The notes beneath the pieces were generated by a model that was not told the origin of the DNA, searched no databases, and worked only from the letters and a program-made list of their open reading frames with translations. A DNA stretch of 64,000 nucleotides. It comes from Cyclobacteriaceae bacterium. GTDB lineage: Bacteria; Bacteroidota; Bacteroidia; Cytophagales; Cyclobacteriaceae. The position numbers and the translations under genes were made by a program. Shown piece after piece: positions 1-9,139 of this stretch. Within the stretch, counting starts at the first letter, position 1; every line of letters starts with the position of its first letter. The stretch covers positions 1,798,001-1,862,000 of the forward strand of contig CP129487.1 in the NCBI GenBank assembly GCA_030584025.1, read 5' to 3'.

Positions 1-2301
1 TACCTTATTCGGACTTGGATTTTGATATGTGGTTGGTTGCCCGGTTCGTTTCTCATAATCACCCATAAAAATTCTTCCATCCGCAGCAGCTGCATAATAC
101 GTATTTCCTTTGCTTGATAGTGCCAGTGCATTCATGCGGTTACGTGAGGGGCCGGGTACTTTGATAGCATTGTAGCTTAACCCGGAAGAAACCGTGATGG
201 CATGGTAAAGGGCGTTGTAGATATACGGATCATATTTCTTTCCTTGATTGCGCTTATGGAAGAAATGCGCTTGCATGGCCAGTGTTCCTGCCAGGTTATT
301 GTCATCATCCTCTTGAACAGATTTTCCAGCCATTTCTTGGGCTTTGGCTAGCATATAAAGTCTATCAGCTCGATTGTAGTTATTGGTTGCAACAATAGTT
401 GCAGAGTCTGCTTTTATTCTTGCAATTCTCTCTTTTTCACTGGCCGCAACAGCAAGTGCGGTTTGCTGCTCTGCTAAAGCCAAACTTGCTCTAGCTTCAT
501 CTCTTGCTATCCTCGTTTCCTCCAATGACTCCTCGAGTTTCTTTCGTTGTTCCTCCAAAGAAAGTTTTTGCAGGTTAATTGTTTCAGCTCGCTCTTCAGC
601 AAGCTTTTGAGCCTGCAAAGCGGCATCTTTCTGGTCATTGGCCTCTTTTTGCGCATTAATGGCCTCAATGGTTTTCTTATCCGCCTCAATCTTTTGCAGG
701 TAGGCAAACACGAGGAATAGAATTGCAATAACCGCTGCAGCGCCAAGAATAATTGCTGTTACCCGTGTATTCCGGAGCGTTCGCTTTTGCTGTAACTCTT
801 GATTTTTTAATTCCGCTTCATACGTAATCCGGCTTGTATCGAGAAATACAATGGCGCGTTCAAAGGCTTCATCATAACGCTGTGCCCATTCACGTGTAGG
901 CCGTTGCTTCTTTTGCCAGTTAAGCGCCAATTGCAAATCGGGCGGACGCCATAAACTGGTTTTACCAATCTGGTACATGGCCGCAGCATCCGAAATACGC
1001 TTGTACATGGTAGCCGATTCATATTCCTCTTCTACCCATGTCGTTAACCGGTTCCATATACGCATTAAACTTTCGTGTGAAAGTTCAATCTGTGAATCAG
1101 GAGTAAGTGAAACCGTATGGGCTGGCATCAAAAATGATCGACCCGGCTTACGAAAATGCTCCACCACTTCAATTACTTCATCTTCATCGGCATCGGCAAT
1201 TTCTGCAATCAGTCCCAGCCGGGCTGGCCTGCGCATGCCCTTGTTGTCAGCTGTTTTTTCAGTAATGCTTTTAAACAGAATCTCGGCAATTTCTTTTTGC
1301 CGTGGCGATAATTCTTCAAAGATTTCATTGGCGTGCAGGGAAAGCGCCTGCTCAATTTTTCCAATGGCATTGTAATGGCGAAGGTCAATCGGTTCACCGG
1401 GTTCACGGTTAGCTATCCAATAATCCCATGTACGCATGAGTGCGTGCTGGAGAATAGGAAGCTGATCCTGATTTCTTCCCATGTCGTTAAGCAAGCGCTT
1501 AACCAGTCGCTGTGAAATTCTTCCACCGGCTACTGCCACAGGCCCTTCAATGGCCACCTTTTTCTGATCCCGCGTCATCTGCGGCACCAGGAAGTTGCTC
1601 TGATTGATTACTTCAGTTAACCCGCTGAAGGCGGAGCAGCGTGCAATAAAGTCAGACCGCATGGTAACGGCCACATATACGGGGGTATCGGTTTGCTGAA
1701 TGGCCGTTAGTATGAGGTTTACATACAACTGCGTCTCATCAAAAACTTCTTCAGCTTGTTCGGTTTCATGAAAGCGAAACAGTTCTTCAAACTGATCGAT
1801 CATGAAAAATACATTTTCGAGTTTGTGTTGCTGCAGGTATTTGGATACTTCAACTAATCCATGTGAGCCACTTCGCAAAACGGAGTTCACAATGGCACGA
1901 TGAACCTGCCGGTCTTCCGGCTGAATGCGGTTGTGTAAAATCAAATAATCAACAACAGCGTCTGATAGATTTTCAAATGGTGATGTGCCGGGGCGCGCAA
2001 TGATAACGTGCCAATGTGGACCTGAATGCGTAACAAATCCCCCGTACAAAACCGGTACCAATCCGCACGACATCAACGAGGATTTTCCACTACCGGAATA
2101 ACCCATTACACAAACAAACCGGTTTCTGGAAAGCTTGAGCAAAATGTCATCCACTTGCCCCTCTCGTCCAAAATACAAGTGGCATTCGTCTACCGTAAAG
2201 GGCCGCAATCCGGGAAACGGATTATCATTGTCTGGCTGAATTTCAACCAACACATCCGTTAGTTCCTGCTCGTGGTCCGTATGAGATGATTGGCTCAGCA
2301 T
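1..2301 (-). CDS. nSTAND1-type NTPase with membrane segment, coiled coil and start of a likely WD40 region (3' end outside window)
   Basis: I see an open frame of 767 codons from ATG at 2301 that runs off the window. Near the N-terminus is the block NPFPGLRPF...YFGRE (about residues 27-47), typical of novel-STAND (nSTAND1) NTPases, then a Walker A GYSGSGKSS at 67-75 and a Walker B-like FFMIDQFEELF near 163-173. A hydrophobic segment (VTAIILGAAAVIAILFLVFA, about 513-532) is followed by a long Lys/Glu/Ala-rich coiled coil and then residues resembling the first blade of a WD40 propeller. In this family the propeller or TPR region senses a signal and the STAND module oligomerises; some members act in antiphage or programmed-death pathways and others in ordinary signalling. 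The effector, if any, is not visible. The WD40 call is inference from family architecture. Confidence 0.8.
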   Translation of the reverse strand, partial: MLSQSSHTDHEQELTDVLVEIQPDNDNPFPGLRPFTVDECHLYFGREGQVDDILLKLSRNRFVCVMGYSGSGKSSLMSCGLVPVLYGGFVTHSGPHWHVIIARPGTSPFENLSDAVVDYLILHNRIQPEDRQVHRAIVNSVLRSGSHGLVEVSKYLQQHKLENVFFMIDQFEELFRFHETEQAEEVFDETQLYVNLILTAIQQTDTPVYVAVTMRSDFIARCSAFSGLTEVINQSNFLVPQMTRDQKKVAIEGPVAVAGGRISQRLVKRLLNDMGRNQDQLPILQHALMRTWDYWIANREPGEPIDLRHYNAIGKIEQALSLHANEIFEELSPRQKEIAEILFKSITEKTADNKGMRRPARLGLIAEIADADEDEVIEVVEHFRKPGRSFLMPAHTVSLTPDSQIELSHESLMRIWNRLTTWVEEEYESATMYKRISDAAAMYQIGKTSLWRPPDLQLALNWQKKQRPTREWAQRYDEAFERAIVFLDTSRITYEAELKNQELQQKRTLRNTRVTAIILGAAAVIAILFLVFAYLQKIEADKKTIEAINAQKEANDQKDAALQAQKLAEERAETINLQKLSLEEQRKKLEESLEETRIARDEARASLALAEQQTALAVAASEKERIARIKADSATIVATNNYNRADRLYMLAKAQEMAGKSVQEDDDNNLAGTLAMQAHFFHKRNQGKKYDPYIYNALYHAITVSSGLSYNAIKVPGPSRNRMNALALSSKGNTYYAAAADGRIFMGDYEKRTGQPTTYQNPSPNKV

Positions 2302-2447
2302 ACACCGATACAAAGAACCTGAAAGTTAGCGATTTGAAGGTTAAATCTTGAAAGCACGCTTCAGGAAATAGTTTAAAAAGTCAAAAAAGTTAACTCAGTT
2401 TAAAAAATCGTAGCGAAATGTATGAAAAATACTGATTCCTGCCAAAT

Positions 2448-5400
2448 TTAAACGAATTCCAATACTTGATCGGCCAACCGCACATTATCGGATAGAAGTT
2501 CATAGAACTGGTCCTTATCCAAGGTCAGCAGACTTACTTCACCATTCGCTTTAATCAGGTTGGTGCTTACGAAATTGGGTAACGCCAACAGTTCTCCGAT
2601 AAACTGGCCTTCTTGGAATGAAGAAGCGAGTTCCCCACGTTGGTAAAAATCTACCGATCCCTTAGCCAACACATAGAAGTTATTGTTTGCCCGCTCATCC
2701 AATGTTAAGGTTTGCCCTTCCTTCAGCACAATTTCAGAGCAGATATCTGCAAGCTGACTCAACGTGATACCCGGAACCCGTTCAAATACCGGTACGTTTT
2801 GGAAAAACATAACTTTGCTGAACCGGCTCATTTTTTGGGTCAATACAATATCATCGAGCGATTTCTTCGTGGCAGCGGGCAATCGCTTCACATTTTTATG
2901 ATATTCCTGCAGGTTGATTTTTGCCAGTGCCCATGCCGCGACTTCCTGAATGAGAAGATCCTGATTAAACATTTGAGCAATCAAATCCATTTTGAAGTCC
3001 TCGATTTTCTCAAGGCCAATCTGGTACAATACACAGGCTTTTGTCCAACGGTTTGATTGCGTGAAATCGCGATTGATAAGAAACTTGAGAACAAGACGAC
3101 CATCCAACTTCGTTCTTGGATAGAATACGTCCAACTTGCTTATACGTTCCGAATCACTCAGGTCGTCAAGTACAGGAATTACCCGCTGCTTGAGTTGCTC
3201 CGATAAAAACACATCCAACAATTCTACCGCATACGTAATGCCCTCTGTTGTTCCGCTATCAATATTTTCCTTCACAAGCTGAATTGATCGGGTATCGTAA
3301 AGCATCGCTAACAGCATGTATATGTGTTCAATGTCATTTTGGATTTCCCACCGTAACGAATTGGCTATGTGAATGTTAAACCCATCAGTCCCAATTTCTT
3401 GTATAGCACTTAAATTCCAACGGATGTCTGCAATATCCGATTCAATGGCATATTTGATTCGAGTCACTTGTGAAATGCCCGCTTTAAATCCGCACTCGCC
3501 AAGCGCCAATAAAACCTGCGATACCACAACCTTATTAGGATAATCAATTTTATTCCAAAGCAAATCTTTTGCCCGTGGCCCACCAATTCTTCCAACCGTT
3601 TGAATGATCCGTTGCATCAACTGAGTACTTTGGTTGCTGCGGAAAAATGCTGCATCCAACGCGGGTAATGTTTGTTGACCGATCAATACCAATGAGTTCA
3701 TGGCTTGGTTACTGTATATCGGGTTGGCCATGTTTTCAATTAACGCGTTTACAACTTCCGGGGTGTTCTTTTTAACAGCCGACTTGATGGCCGTGCTTCG
3801 AACTTTGGGTTCGGGATCGTAAAGCAATTCAATCAGAAATGAAATACACTCATCAGCGGAAGTATGCAACAACAGTTCTGCCGCATATTGGCGGTCGCTT
3901 GAATTACTTGAACGTGACAGGCGTTGAATACGATTCTTTGTGATATCTCCCCCATTTTCGATGATCATTTGGAGTTCGGAAACCGTGAGCATGCTCTTGT
4001 CTTCGTCCTTTACCTTATCTCTATCAACCCGAATAACGTACTTGTCAGAAACGGAAAGCCCTTTCATTTCATTCAGTCTGGTTTGCGCAAAGTGACGTAC
4101 CGATTCATCTTCATTTTTAATCAGGCTGTTGACCCATTGCGAGGTTTGACCAACGTTAATCTTCTCAAGCAGCTTAAAAGAGAAAATTGCTTTTCGGGAA
4201 TCCGATAAGGTCATCATACCCTCCAGGCGCTGCGTTACCTGACTCAATCCCTTTTCAAGCTTATCTTGCTGAAATTCAGAACTTTCAAGCTTCATACGGA
4301 TCTTTTCCTTATACCCTGCGTGAAGCCTGTTTACCACCAAAAAGTAAAGGCCCGCCAATAACACCAGGAAAACGGAAATATGGATTACCTCAAAAAATGG
4401 AATAAAAGCAAGACCGAATATGAGCAAGCCTGCTACAAAACGGGCCGACTCATTAACCAATCCCTCTACGCGAGCCTGAATATTAAAACGGATCCGGCTA
4501 TCAAGCGGAATAAAGAATAATTTGAATACGGGGTTTTCCAGCGAGTCGCGCAAGGTCCAATTGAACAAACGACTCATGGCCACAAACAAGAAAAAGTAAA
4601 CAAACCCGGCCGGTGACGTTACCTTTTCAAAACCAAAAATTGAGCCTGCAACAATGGAACCCAATGAGAGTACACCAAGCGCTATGGGTAAAATAAACAA
4701 TGAAATACGAAGCCCGTAATTACTTATAATTCTGTGGTTTACAAAGGTTTGCATAATCAAACTCAAGGCATATACAGCACCAGTAAAAAAGGCATTAAAG
4801 TCAGTAAGGTCTCGTTGATCTGGGTACTGTTCGCGAACCATCTCCTGAAAAGAGAACTGGTTAAACACAAAAGCGGTCATGGACACAACCAACAGCAATG
4901 ACATTAGCAGAATGTACTTATCAGAGAACATTCTGCGCAGGCTGGATTCCTTTCTTACCTCATATTCAATCTCGCGCGGGTCGTTCTTGGAAAGCGAAAA
5001 ATTACCGGCAATCAACAACAGTAAAATTCCTACCATGAAGATACTTCCTGCACATACCATCAGGTAGTCGGTGGTATCGGGTAAAAGACGGGCCGTAGCA
5101 GGTATGAGAAAGGAGGCCATGATTGCCGCAATGAGCTGACCGGTATCAATCCATCCGATAATGCGTTTCGATTGCCGGAAGTTGAACAGCCGCCCGAATG
5201 TACCCCAGTAGCTTAAGAAAAGCAGCGCCACAACCGGTCCGGAAAAGCAGAACATGGCAAAGATTAACGGATTTTGCCATTGCGGTTCCCCAAAATGAAT
5301 CAATACGTATACGCCTACGGTGAAACTGAAAATGCCAATAATCACTAACAGCGTAAGCAAAGAGAATCTGATGTAGCTCTGCAGGAATGAAAAAATGGCA

Positions 5401-5600
5401 GTGGAAACGATTCCCAGTATACCCGTTATCAGAAAGGCTTTATCCAGGTGTTCACCTAACCTGTTGAGAAACAATGAGTCAGCAGTAACCTGGTAGGTTG
5501 CGATAAAAACCCCCATGAAAAAACCGGTTGCCAACATAAAGGCAACCTGCTTTTGTTCCAGGGATTTAATCCCCCAGTTAGCAGGTAAAAAATTTGCCAT
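2448..5600 (-). CDS. NTT/MFS-like membrane transporter fused to HEAT repeats and a cyclic-nucleotide-binding domain
   Basis: The 1050-residue protein has three parts. Residues about 15-440 hold roughly a dozen hydrophobic helices resembling the ATP/ADP-translocase-like (NTT, Npt1/Npt2) branch of the MFS fold. Residues about 530-880 are alpha-helical with HEAT-like units such as EVVNALIENMANPIYSNQAM and LWNKIDYPNKVVVSQVLLAL. Residues about 920-1050 look like a cyclic-nucleotide-binding (CNMP/Crp-like) beta-roll containing LKEGQTLTLDERANNNFYVL and FQEGQFIGELLAL. NTT-HEAT fusions are known in free-living bacteria, but their substrate is unsettled. The likely role is membrane transport or sensing gated by a cytosolic ligand domain. 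The ATG at 5600 gives a good N-terminus. A TATATTTG -7-like box lies at 5608-5615, and the OmpH-gene terminator lies just upstream, so the gene is probably transcribed alone. Confidence 0.82.
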   Translation of the reverse strand: MANFLPANWGIKSLEQKQVAFMLATGFFMGVFIATYQVTADSLFLNRLGEHLDKAFLITGILGIVSTAIFSFLQSYIRFSLLTLLVIIGIFSFTVGVYVLIHFGEPQWQNPLIFAMFCFSGPVVALLFLSYWGTFGRLFNFRQSKRIIGWIDTGQLIAAIMASFLIPATARLLPDTTDYLMVCAGSIFMVGILLLLIAGNFSLSKNDPREIEYEVRKESSLRRMFSDKYILLMSLLLVVSMTAFVFNQFSFQEMVREQYPDQRDLTDFNAFFTGAVYALSLIMQTFVNHRIISNYGLRISLFILPIALGVLSLGSIVAGSIFGFEKVTSPAGFVYFFLFVAMSRLFNWTLRDSLENPVFKLFFIPLDSRIRFNIQARVEGLVNESARFVAGLLIFGLAFIPFFEVIHISVFLVLLAGLYFLVVNRLHAGYKEKIRMKLESSEFQQDKLEKGLSQVTQRLEGMMTLSDSRKAIFSFKLLEKINVGQTSQWVNSLIKNEDESVRHFAQTRLNEMKGLSVSDKYVIRVDRDKVKDEDKSMLTVSELQMIIENGGDITKNRIQRLSRSSNSSDRQYAAELLLHTSADECISFLIELLYDPEPKVRSTAIKSAVKKNTPEVVNALIENMANPIYSNQAMNSLVLIGQQTLPALDAAFFRSNQSTQLMQRIIQTVGRIGGPRAKDLLWNKIDYPNKVVVSQVLLALGECGFKAGISQVTRIKYAIESDIADIRWNLSAIQEIGTDGFNIHIANSLRWEIQNDIEHIYMLLAMLYDTRSIQLVKENIDSGTTEGITYAVELLDVFLSEQLKQRVIPVLDDLSDSERISKLDVFYPRTKLDGRLVLKFLINRDFTQSNRWTKACVLYQIGLEKIEDFKMDLIAQMFNQDLLIQEVAAWALAKINLQEYHKNVKRLPAATKKSLDDIVLTQKMSRFSKVMFFQNVPVFERVPGITLSQLADICSEIVLKEGQTLTLDERANNNFYVLAKGSVDFYQRGELASSFQEGQFIGELLALPNFVSTNLIKANGEVSLLTLDKDQFYELLSDNVRLADQVLEFV

Positions 5601-5620
5601 AGCTTTTCAAATATAAAACA

Positions 5621-5654
5621 AAAACCGGCTTGGATGCACATCCAAGCCGGTTTT
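5621..5654 (-). terminator. Strong hairpin terminator of the ompH-like gene
   Basis: A perfect 15-bp stem (arms 5621-5635 and 5640-5654, loop GCAC) sits 25 bp after the stop of the OmpH-like gene. On the minus strand it is followed by a T-rich stretch (GGTTTTTGTTTTATA). This is a classical intrinsic terminator. Confidence 0.85.
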
Positions 5655-5678
5655 CAAAAGAGATTTGGAATTTGGTTT

Positions 5679-6284
5679 TTACTTGGCTGGTTCAGCCTTC
5701 GCTTTTTCTGCTGCGTACTCGGCATTGAGACCAGCAACTACATCTGCAGTGATATCAAGTGCCTCAACACCATATAAAACATCACTTGAGGTGTCCAGCT
5801 TCAGTACAATATGCAATCCTTTTTCTTTTCCGTATTTGCTTAAAAACGCGGTTATGCGATCGTACAACTCTTTGTTCAACTTAGCCTGATCGTTCATCAG
5901 TTCTTGTGTGGCACTTTGCTCATACAACTGAAGATTCTGTTGCTTTTTACCAAGGTCTTCTTCTACCGCGCGCACCTGGCCTACTGTCATGTTATTGATG
6001 TTTCGCTGATACGCCTGAAATTCCTTTTGTAGGCTCTCAGCCCGATTGAGATAATCCTGCTCAACTTTGTTTTTTTTCGCCTCAAGAACCTCAACGCGTG
6101 CTTTCAGGTAATCGTATTTTTCCATTACTGAATCGGAATTAATGTAAGCTACCTTTAGCTCACCGATATCAAAGGATGTGGTGCTGGTAGAATCACCTGA
6201 AGATTTAGGGGCAAAGTGAACATAATACAGAACGCCAACGGCTATCAGCAACACGACATTCAGAACAAGTAATAGATTCTTCAT
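5679..6284 (-). CDS. OmpH/Skp-family periplasmic chaperone-like protein
   Basis: The 201-aa protein starts with an uncleaved-looking or signal-anchor hydrophobic segment (LLLVLNVVLLIAVGVLYYV, residues 4-22). After a Ser/Thr-rich linker comes IGELKVAYINSDSVMEKYDY, the usual start of the OmpH/Skp domain. A long charged coiled coil follows (about 75-150), then a compact C-terminal strand region. Skp-type proteins hold unfolded outer-membrane beta-barrel proteins in the periplasm. It is flanked by its own promoter (6326-6356) and terminator (5621-5654), so it is a monocistronic unit. The N-terminal anchor makes it longer than minimal Skp. Substrates cannot be read from sequence. Confidence 0.85.
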   Translation of the reverse strand: MKNLLLVLNVVLLIAVGVLYYVHFAPKSSGDSTSTTSFDIGELKVAYINSDSVMEKYDYLKARVEVLEAKKNKVEQDYLNRAESLQKEFQAYQRNINNMTVGQVRAVEEDLGKKQQNLQLYEQSATQELMNDQAKLNKELYDRITAFLSKYGKEKGLHIVLKLDTSSDVLYGVEALDITADVVAGLNAEYAAEKAKAEPAK

Positions 6285-6303
6285 TAGTTATATAAGATTT
6301 AGT

Positions 6304-6324
6304 GCCTGCCTGCGGCAAGCAGGC
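6304..6324. repeat. Short GC-rich inverted repeat in the ompH-like leader
   Basis: Arms GCCTGC (6304-6309) and GCAGGC (6319-6324) enclose a mostly pairable centre. It lies immediately downstream of the -7 box of the OmpH-like gene, so it would fall at or near the transcript 5' end. It resembles dispersed small palindromes of Bacteroidota intergenic regions. A regulatory role is unproven. Confidence 0.5.
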
Positions 6325-6325
6325 G

Positions 6326-6356
6326 CAAATATATTAGAATCCTGTGCCCGTGGCAA
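6326..6356 (-). promoter_or_regulatory. Bacteroidota-type promoter of the ompH-like gene
   Basis: On the minus strand TTG (6356-6354) is followed after 20 bp by TATATTTG (6333-6326). This fits the Bacteroidota consensus TTG/TTTG at -33 and TAnnTTTG at -7. The expected start site lies about 35 nt before the ATG at 6284. Confidence 0.65.
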
Positions 6357-6386
6357 TGTATCGGCTAGAATTTAGTCTTTTGAATT

Positions 6387-6950
6387 TCAGGCAGTTTCAG
6401 CCCCATCGGTTTGAAAGCTATACAAGGTGGGGTCCAGTTCGAGGGAGTCACTATTAAACTCCTGAATGAATTTCTCAATAATGGCAGGTGAGATTGCTTC
6501 GACATGTAACCCGATATCCAACGCGATTCCAAAATCAACGTGTCTATCTAAATCCACATGCTCCTTAACTTTTATCTGTCCGTCTTCTTCCAGTTCCATA
6601 ATGACTTCTGCCATAAACAACCCAATCTTTTCTTCTACATCATCCAATGTTTCAAGGTTGCCGTTTTCGTCTTCTTCGTACGTAATCTTTTTATAGTCAG
6701 GGAAATGTTGTGCTGCACGATGCTCGGCAATTTCAAAAAGCTCACTCTCGTGTTGCATGCGCAACGTATACATAACGGCATCATAAATGACAGGCTTTCC
6801 ATCATCATCACCTATAAAATAAAAATGTGCAAACTCATCCGATTGCTCATCGGTTTCATCCAGCAAATAGGATTGATTCAGGGCTTTCATTTTATCCCTG
6901 TATTCCTGTATCACTTTCGAATCGAATCCTTTATTTTCTATCGTCTTCAT
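6387..6950 (-). CDS. Conserved-looking hypothetical acidic cytoplasmic protein
   Basis: I do not recognise a named family. From ATG at 6950 the protein has 187 residues, is strongly acidic, and has no signal peptide or membrane segment. A regular pattern of helices and strands (FAHFYFIGDDDGKPVIYDAV, then KEHVDLDRHVDFGIALDIGL) suggests a folded globular protein. An in-frame TTG at 6971 would add MIIFNRH; the ATG is preferred as the stronger codon. It lies between the OmpH-like and gamma-carbonic-anhydrase-like genes on the same strand, with gaps of about 100 bp, so co-transcription is uncertain. Confidence 0.7.
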   Translation of the reverse strand: MKTIENKGFDSKVIQEYRDKMKALNQSYLLDETDEQSDEFAHFYFIGDDDGKPVIYDAVMYTLRMQHESELFEIAEHRAAQHFPDYKKITYEEDENGNLETLDDVEEKIGLFMAEVIMELEEDGQIKVKEHVDLDRHVDFGIALDIGLHVEAISPAIIEKFIQEFNSDSLELDPTLYSFQTDGAETA

Positions 6951-7039
6951 ATGCCGATTGAATATAATCAAAATAAAGTTTACAGACGATGAATTTCACT
7001 GATATTCATCAGTTAGGGGAATAAATTGTGACGCCAGGC

Positions 7040-7564
7040 TTATTCCGATTTCTCCTCCTTAAACCACCCCGCGTACATCGGGTAATTTCGGGCAGTTCGC
7101 TGGATTACTTCCCTCATTTCGGCCCCAATATCTTTTACTCGTTTAGCAGGGATACCAGCATAAATGCTTCCTGGCTCAACAATAGTTCCGGGTAACACCA
7201 CTGCCCCAGCAGCAATTACAGAATTCTCTCCTATCACAGCATCATCAAGAATCACGGCTCCAATGCCAATCAACACATTGTTCTCAACGGTACAGCCATG
7301 CACCACGGCATTATGGGCAATGGATACGTTGTTGCCGATCACCAGCTTTGCCCGCTGATACGTACAATGCAAAACCGCTCCATCCTGAATATTGGTGTTG
7401 TTGCCAATTGTAATGGAGTGCACATCACCCCGAACAACGGCATTGAACCACACGGTACAATTATCCCCCATCGTTACCTCGCCAACCACGACAGCTCCAT
7501 CAGCCACGTAACAGTCCTTTCCGAATACCGGGGTAAAACCCCTAACTGATTTGATGATTCCCAT
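7040..7564 (-). CDS. Gamma-carbonic-anhydrase-like hexapeptide-repeat protein (YrdA/PaaY type)
   Basis: The 174-aa protein is a left-handed beta-helix with successive hexapeptide units (VADGAVVVGEVTMGDNCTVW, then NNVSIAHNAVVHGCTVENNV). The metal-binding histidines of gamma-type carbonic anhydrases are present: H in DGAVLHCT, plus H in SIAHNAVVHGC. It also has the conserved WFNAVVRGD motif and the C-terminal helix GIPAKRVKDI. Members bind zinc or other metals; some hydrate CO2, while many YrdA/PaaY relatives have unknown substrates. I chose ATG 7564 (MGIIKS) over an in-frame TTG at 7573. It is divergent from miaB. Confidence 0.88.
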   Translation of the reverse strand: MGIIKSVRGFTPVFGKDCYVADGAVVVGEVTMGDNCTVWFNAVVRGDVHSITIGNNTNIQDGAVLHCTYQRAKLVIGNNVSIAHNAVVHGCTVENNVLIGIGAVILDDAVIGENSVIAAGAVVLPGTIVEPGSIYAGIPAKRVKDIGAEMREVIQRTARNYPMYAGWFKEEKSE

Positions 7565-7658
7565 AAGCGCCAAACTAAGCTAAATACCTTGTTTTTTAAC
7601 CATTAAGGCCTAAAAGTTAAAATACCCTGACAAGATGTCACGTTACAGATTTTAATCT

Positions 7659-7666
7659 TATTTTTG
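7659..7666 (+). promoter_or_regulatory. Putative -7 promoter box for miaB
   Basis: TATTTTTG matches TAnnTTTG exactly and lies 19 bp before the miaB start codon. I find no good TTG at the expected -33 position, so this is a partial promoter match. Confidence 0.4.
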
Positions 7667-7685
7667 CAGTCTGATTTGAAGCAAA

Positions 7686-9137
7686 ATGAAGGAATTGATT
7701 GAGGATTTGGGTGTTCTGGAAGGAACGGAATCGTGCGAAACGGTTGCCATTTCGAAAGAGCAAAATACCGGTAAAAAACGTAAGCTTTACATCGAAAGCT
7801 ATGGCTGCCAAATGAACTTCTCTGACAGCGAGATTGTGGCTTCTATTTTAGCCAAGGAAGGTTTTGATACCACCTCCGATATCCAACACGCTGATGTGGT
7901 CTTTTTAAATACATGTTCGATTCGTGAGAAGGCGGAGCAAACTGTACGCAACCGATTAACGCAAATCAATGCTGTTAAAAAGCAACGCCCCGAAATGCTG
8001 ATAGGTGTGTTGGGCTGCATGGCCGAACGACTGAAATCAAAACTACTGGAAGAAGAAAAAATTGTTGACTTGGTGGCTGGCCCCGATGCCTATCGCGATT
8101 TACCGCAGTTGATCAGCCAGGTGGACGAGGGTGAAAAGGCGGTAAACACCTTTTTATCGCGTGAAGAAACGTATGCCGACATTGCCCCTGTTCGGTTAAA
8201 CTCCAATGGGGTAACGGCATTCATTTCCATCATGCGCGGGTGCGATAACATGTGCTCCTTCTGTGTTGTGCCTTTTACACGTGGTCGTGAGCGAAGTCGT
8301 GATCCGCAATCCATTGTAGCCGAAGCACAGGATTTATTTAATCGCGGCTATCGCGAAGTTACCTTGCTCGGACAGAATGTGGACTCCTACAAATGGAGCG
8401 AAGAAGAAAACAACAAAGCTTTCATCGCGAAAAAGGGAATTGACTCGGTTGTGAATTTTGCCAACCTGTTGGAACTTGTAGCCAAGGTTAGTCCGGATTT
8501 AAGGGTTCGTTTTTCAACCAGCCACCCGAAAGATATAACCGATGATGTACTGCATACCATGGCCAAGTATGAAAACATTTGCAAGTACATTCACCTTCCG
8601 GTTCAATCGGGCAACTCGCGCATTCTGGAGATGATGAATCGCGGATATACCCGCGAATGGTACCTGGAAAAAATAAATCGCATCCGGGAAATTCTCGGAC
8701 CGGATTGCGGTATTTCTTCCGATATGATAACCGGTTTCTGTTCCGAAACAGAAGAAGAACATCAGGAAACCCTAAGCCTGATGGATTTGGTACAGTATGA
8801 TTTTGCCTACATGTTTTTTTATTCGGAAAGGCCCGGAACTTTAGCGGCCAAAAAATACCCGGATGATATACCAGAAGAAATAAAAAAGCGCAGGCTCCAG
8901 GAAATCATCCAAAAGCAGACGGAGCACTCCGCTGTCCGTAACCGCAATGATGTGGGTAAAGTACACAAGGTTCTGATTGAAGGATTTTCAAAAAAATCGA
9001 CCGATCATTTACAAGGGCGAAACACAGCGAATAAAGTTGTTGTTTTCCCGAAGGAGAATTTTCAAAAAGGACAATACGTTAACGTGTTGGTGGAGGATTG
9101 CACAGCAGCCACACTGATCGGAAAGGCAGTTAATTAA
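7686..9137 (+). CDS. miaB: tRNA-2-methylthio-N6-dimethylallyladenosine synthase MiaB
   Basis: This radical-SAM methylthiotransferase converts i6A37 to ms2i6A37 in tRNAs. The 483-aa protein shows the N-terminal UPF0004 iron-sulfur domain with its three cysteines (YGCQMNF around 41, NTCSIRE, LGCMAER). The radical-SAM CxxxCxxC follows in RGCDNMCSFC (Cys 186, 190 and 193), then LLGQNVDSY and the HLPVQSGN motif typical of MiaB rather than RimO. A C-terminal TRAM domain ends at about 480. Length is normal for Bacteroidota, which have a short extra N-terminal extension. It is followed after 2 bp by the sigma-54 activator gene, so it heads a plus-strand operon. Confidence 0.97.
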   Translation: MKELIEDLGVLEGTESCETVAISKEQNTGKKRKLYIESYGCQMNFSDSEIVASILAKEGFDTTSDIQHADVVFLNTCSIREKAEQTVRNRLTQINAVKKQRPEMLIGVLGCMAERLKSKLLEEEKIVDLVAGPDAYRDLPQLISQVDEGEKAVNTFLSREETYADIAPVRLNSNGVTAFISIMRGCDNMCSFCVVPFTRGRERSRDPQSIVAEAQDLFNRGYREVTLLGQNVDSYKWSEEENNKAFIAKKGIDSVVNFANLLELVAKVSPDLRVRFSTSHPKDITDDVLHTMAKYENICKYIHLPVQSGNSRILEMMNRGYTREWYLEKINRIREILGPDCGISSDMITGFCSETEEEHQETLSLMDLVQYDFAYMFFYSERPGTLAAKKYPDDIPEEIKKRRLQEIIQKQTEHSAVRNRNDVGKVHKVLIEGFSKKSTDHLQGRNTANKVVVFPKENFQKGQYVNVLVEDCTAATLIGKAVN

Positions 9138-9139
9138 TC

